Positions 63,943 through 64,000 of a stretch of 64,000 nt of DNA are shown here, piece by piece. Positions within the stretch are counted from its first letter, which is position 1; each line of letters starts with the position of its first letter. Where the stretch lies: assembly GCA_036499395.1 (NCBI GenBank), contig DASYDW010000130.1:1-64000 (forward strand), written 5' to 3'. Position numbers and translations under genes: made by a program. The notes below the pieces were generated by a model. It saw only the letters and a list, made by a program, of their open reading frames with translations, was not told where the DNA came from and ran no database searches. Source of the DNA: Pirellulales bacterium (GTDB taxonomy: Bacteria > Planctomycetota > Planctomycetia > Pirellulales > JACPPG01).

Positions 63943-64000
63943 ATGCAATTCTGCCGATTGTGGATGTTCGCAGTCGTTGCCGTGGTAACTGGCGCGACCC
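63943..64000 (+). CDS. Start of an exported protein gene, cut by the window edge
   Basis: An ATG at 63943 with a strong GGGAGG site seven bases upstream starts MQFCRLWMFAVVAVVTGAT, the beginning of a signal peptide. It follows the candidate anti-sigma gene by 12 bases and belongs to the same operon. Only 19 codons are visible, so no function can be given. Confidence 0.6.
   Translation, partial: MQFCRLWMFAVVAVVTGAT

Overview
The window reads as a chromosomal segment of a GC-rich member of the phylum Planctomycetota, most likely a Pirellulales-like lineage. The evidence is lineage-style content, not one marker gene: eight secreted proteins end in a PEP-CTERM sorting tail; one giant surface protein carries the planctomycete N-terminal motif FESLEDRRVL; TatC has a large periplasmic insertion; BlaI/M56 regulator pairs are fused to unusual output domains; and small proteins of the 'RFRLRTLVIG' type occur. 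No rRNA, tRNA, CRISPR array, prophage or replication origin was seen.

Layout. 0.3-11 kb: an AHSA1/SRPBCC protein, then two tandemly duplicated ~1,000-residue PEP-CTERM repeat proteins, a long gene-poor stretch holding a decayed PEP-CTERM gene end, a CHRD-domain PEP-CTERM protein, a propeller-like PEP-CTERM protein and a translationally coupled pair of small membrane proteins. 11-25 kb: housekeeping genes trpE, mcsA-mcsB (protein arginine kinase), hisA, an EF-G-like GTPase, ASCH, a ThuA-like protein, an SDR, an EF-hand protein and pyruvate carboxylase. 25-35 kb: two more PEP-CTERM proteins, clpC with a clear intrinsic terminator, and divergently a Clp_N-ThiD2-ThiE fusion followed by a CYTH protein and a second EF-hand protein. 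36-41 kb: type II NADH dehydrogenase, gap, and a lectin-like surface protein. 41-50 kb: two back-to-back BlaI-M56 modules on the minus strand. 50-64 kb: another PEP-CTERM protein, a TolB-like propeller protein with an intact IS5-family element inserted just upstream, tatC, manA, a pair of related small envelope proteins, AhpD-like, rluB-pyrK, a PEP-CTERM cyclophilin, and an ECF sigma operon running off the right edge.

How the parts may work together. McsA, McsB and ClpC form a protein arginine-phosphorylation and degradation route; mcsAB and clpC are here about 14 kb apart, whereas in Firmicutes they are one operon. TatC could export the ThuA-like protein, whose leader has an RR-D-L-L motif. 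The PEP-CTERM proteins need an exosortase that is not in this window.

The strongest candidates for something new are: (1) the tandem BlaI-M56 modules, in which the membrane protease is fused in one case to a HlyD/MFP adaptor and in the other to carboxypeptidase-regulatory, leucine-rich-repeat and LolA-like domains, each module having its own perfect palindromic operator over a promoter; and (2) the Clp_N-ThiD2-ThiE fusion next to clpC, whose linker contains a dispersed intergenic palindrome, suggesting a fusion created by read-through of a former intergenic region.
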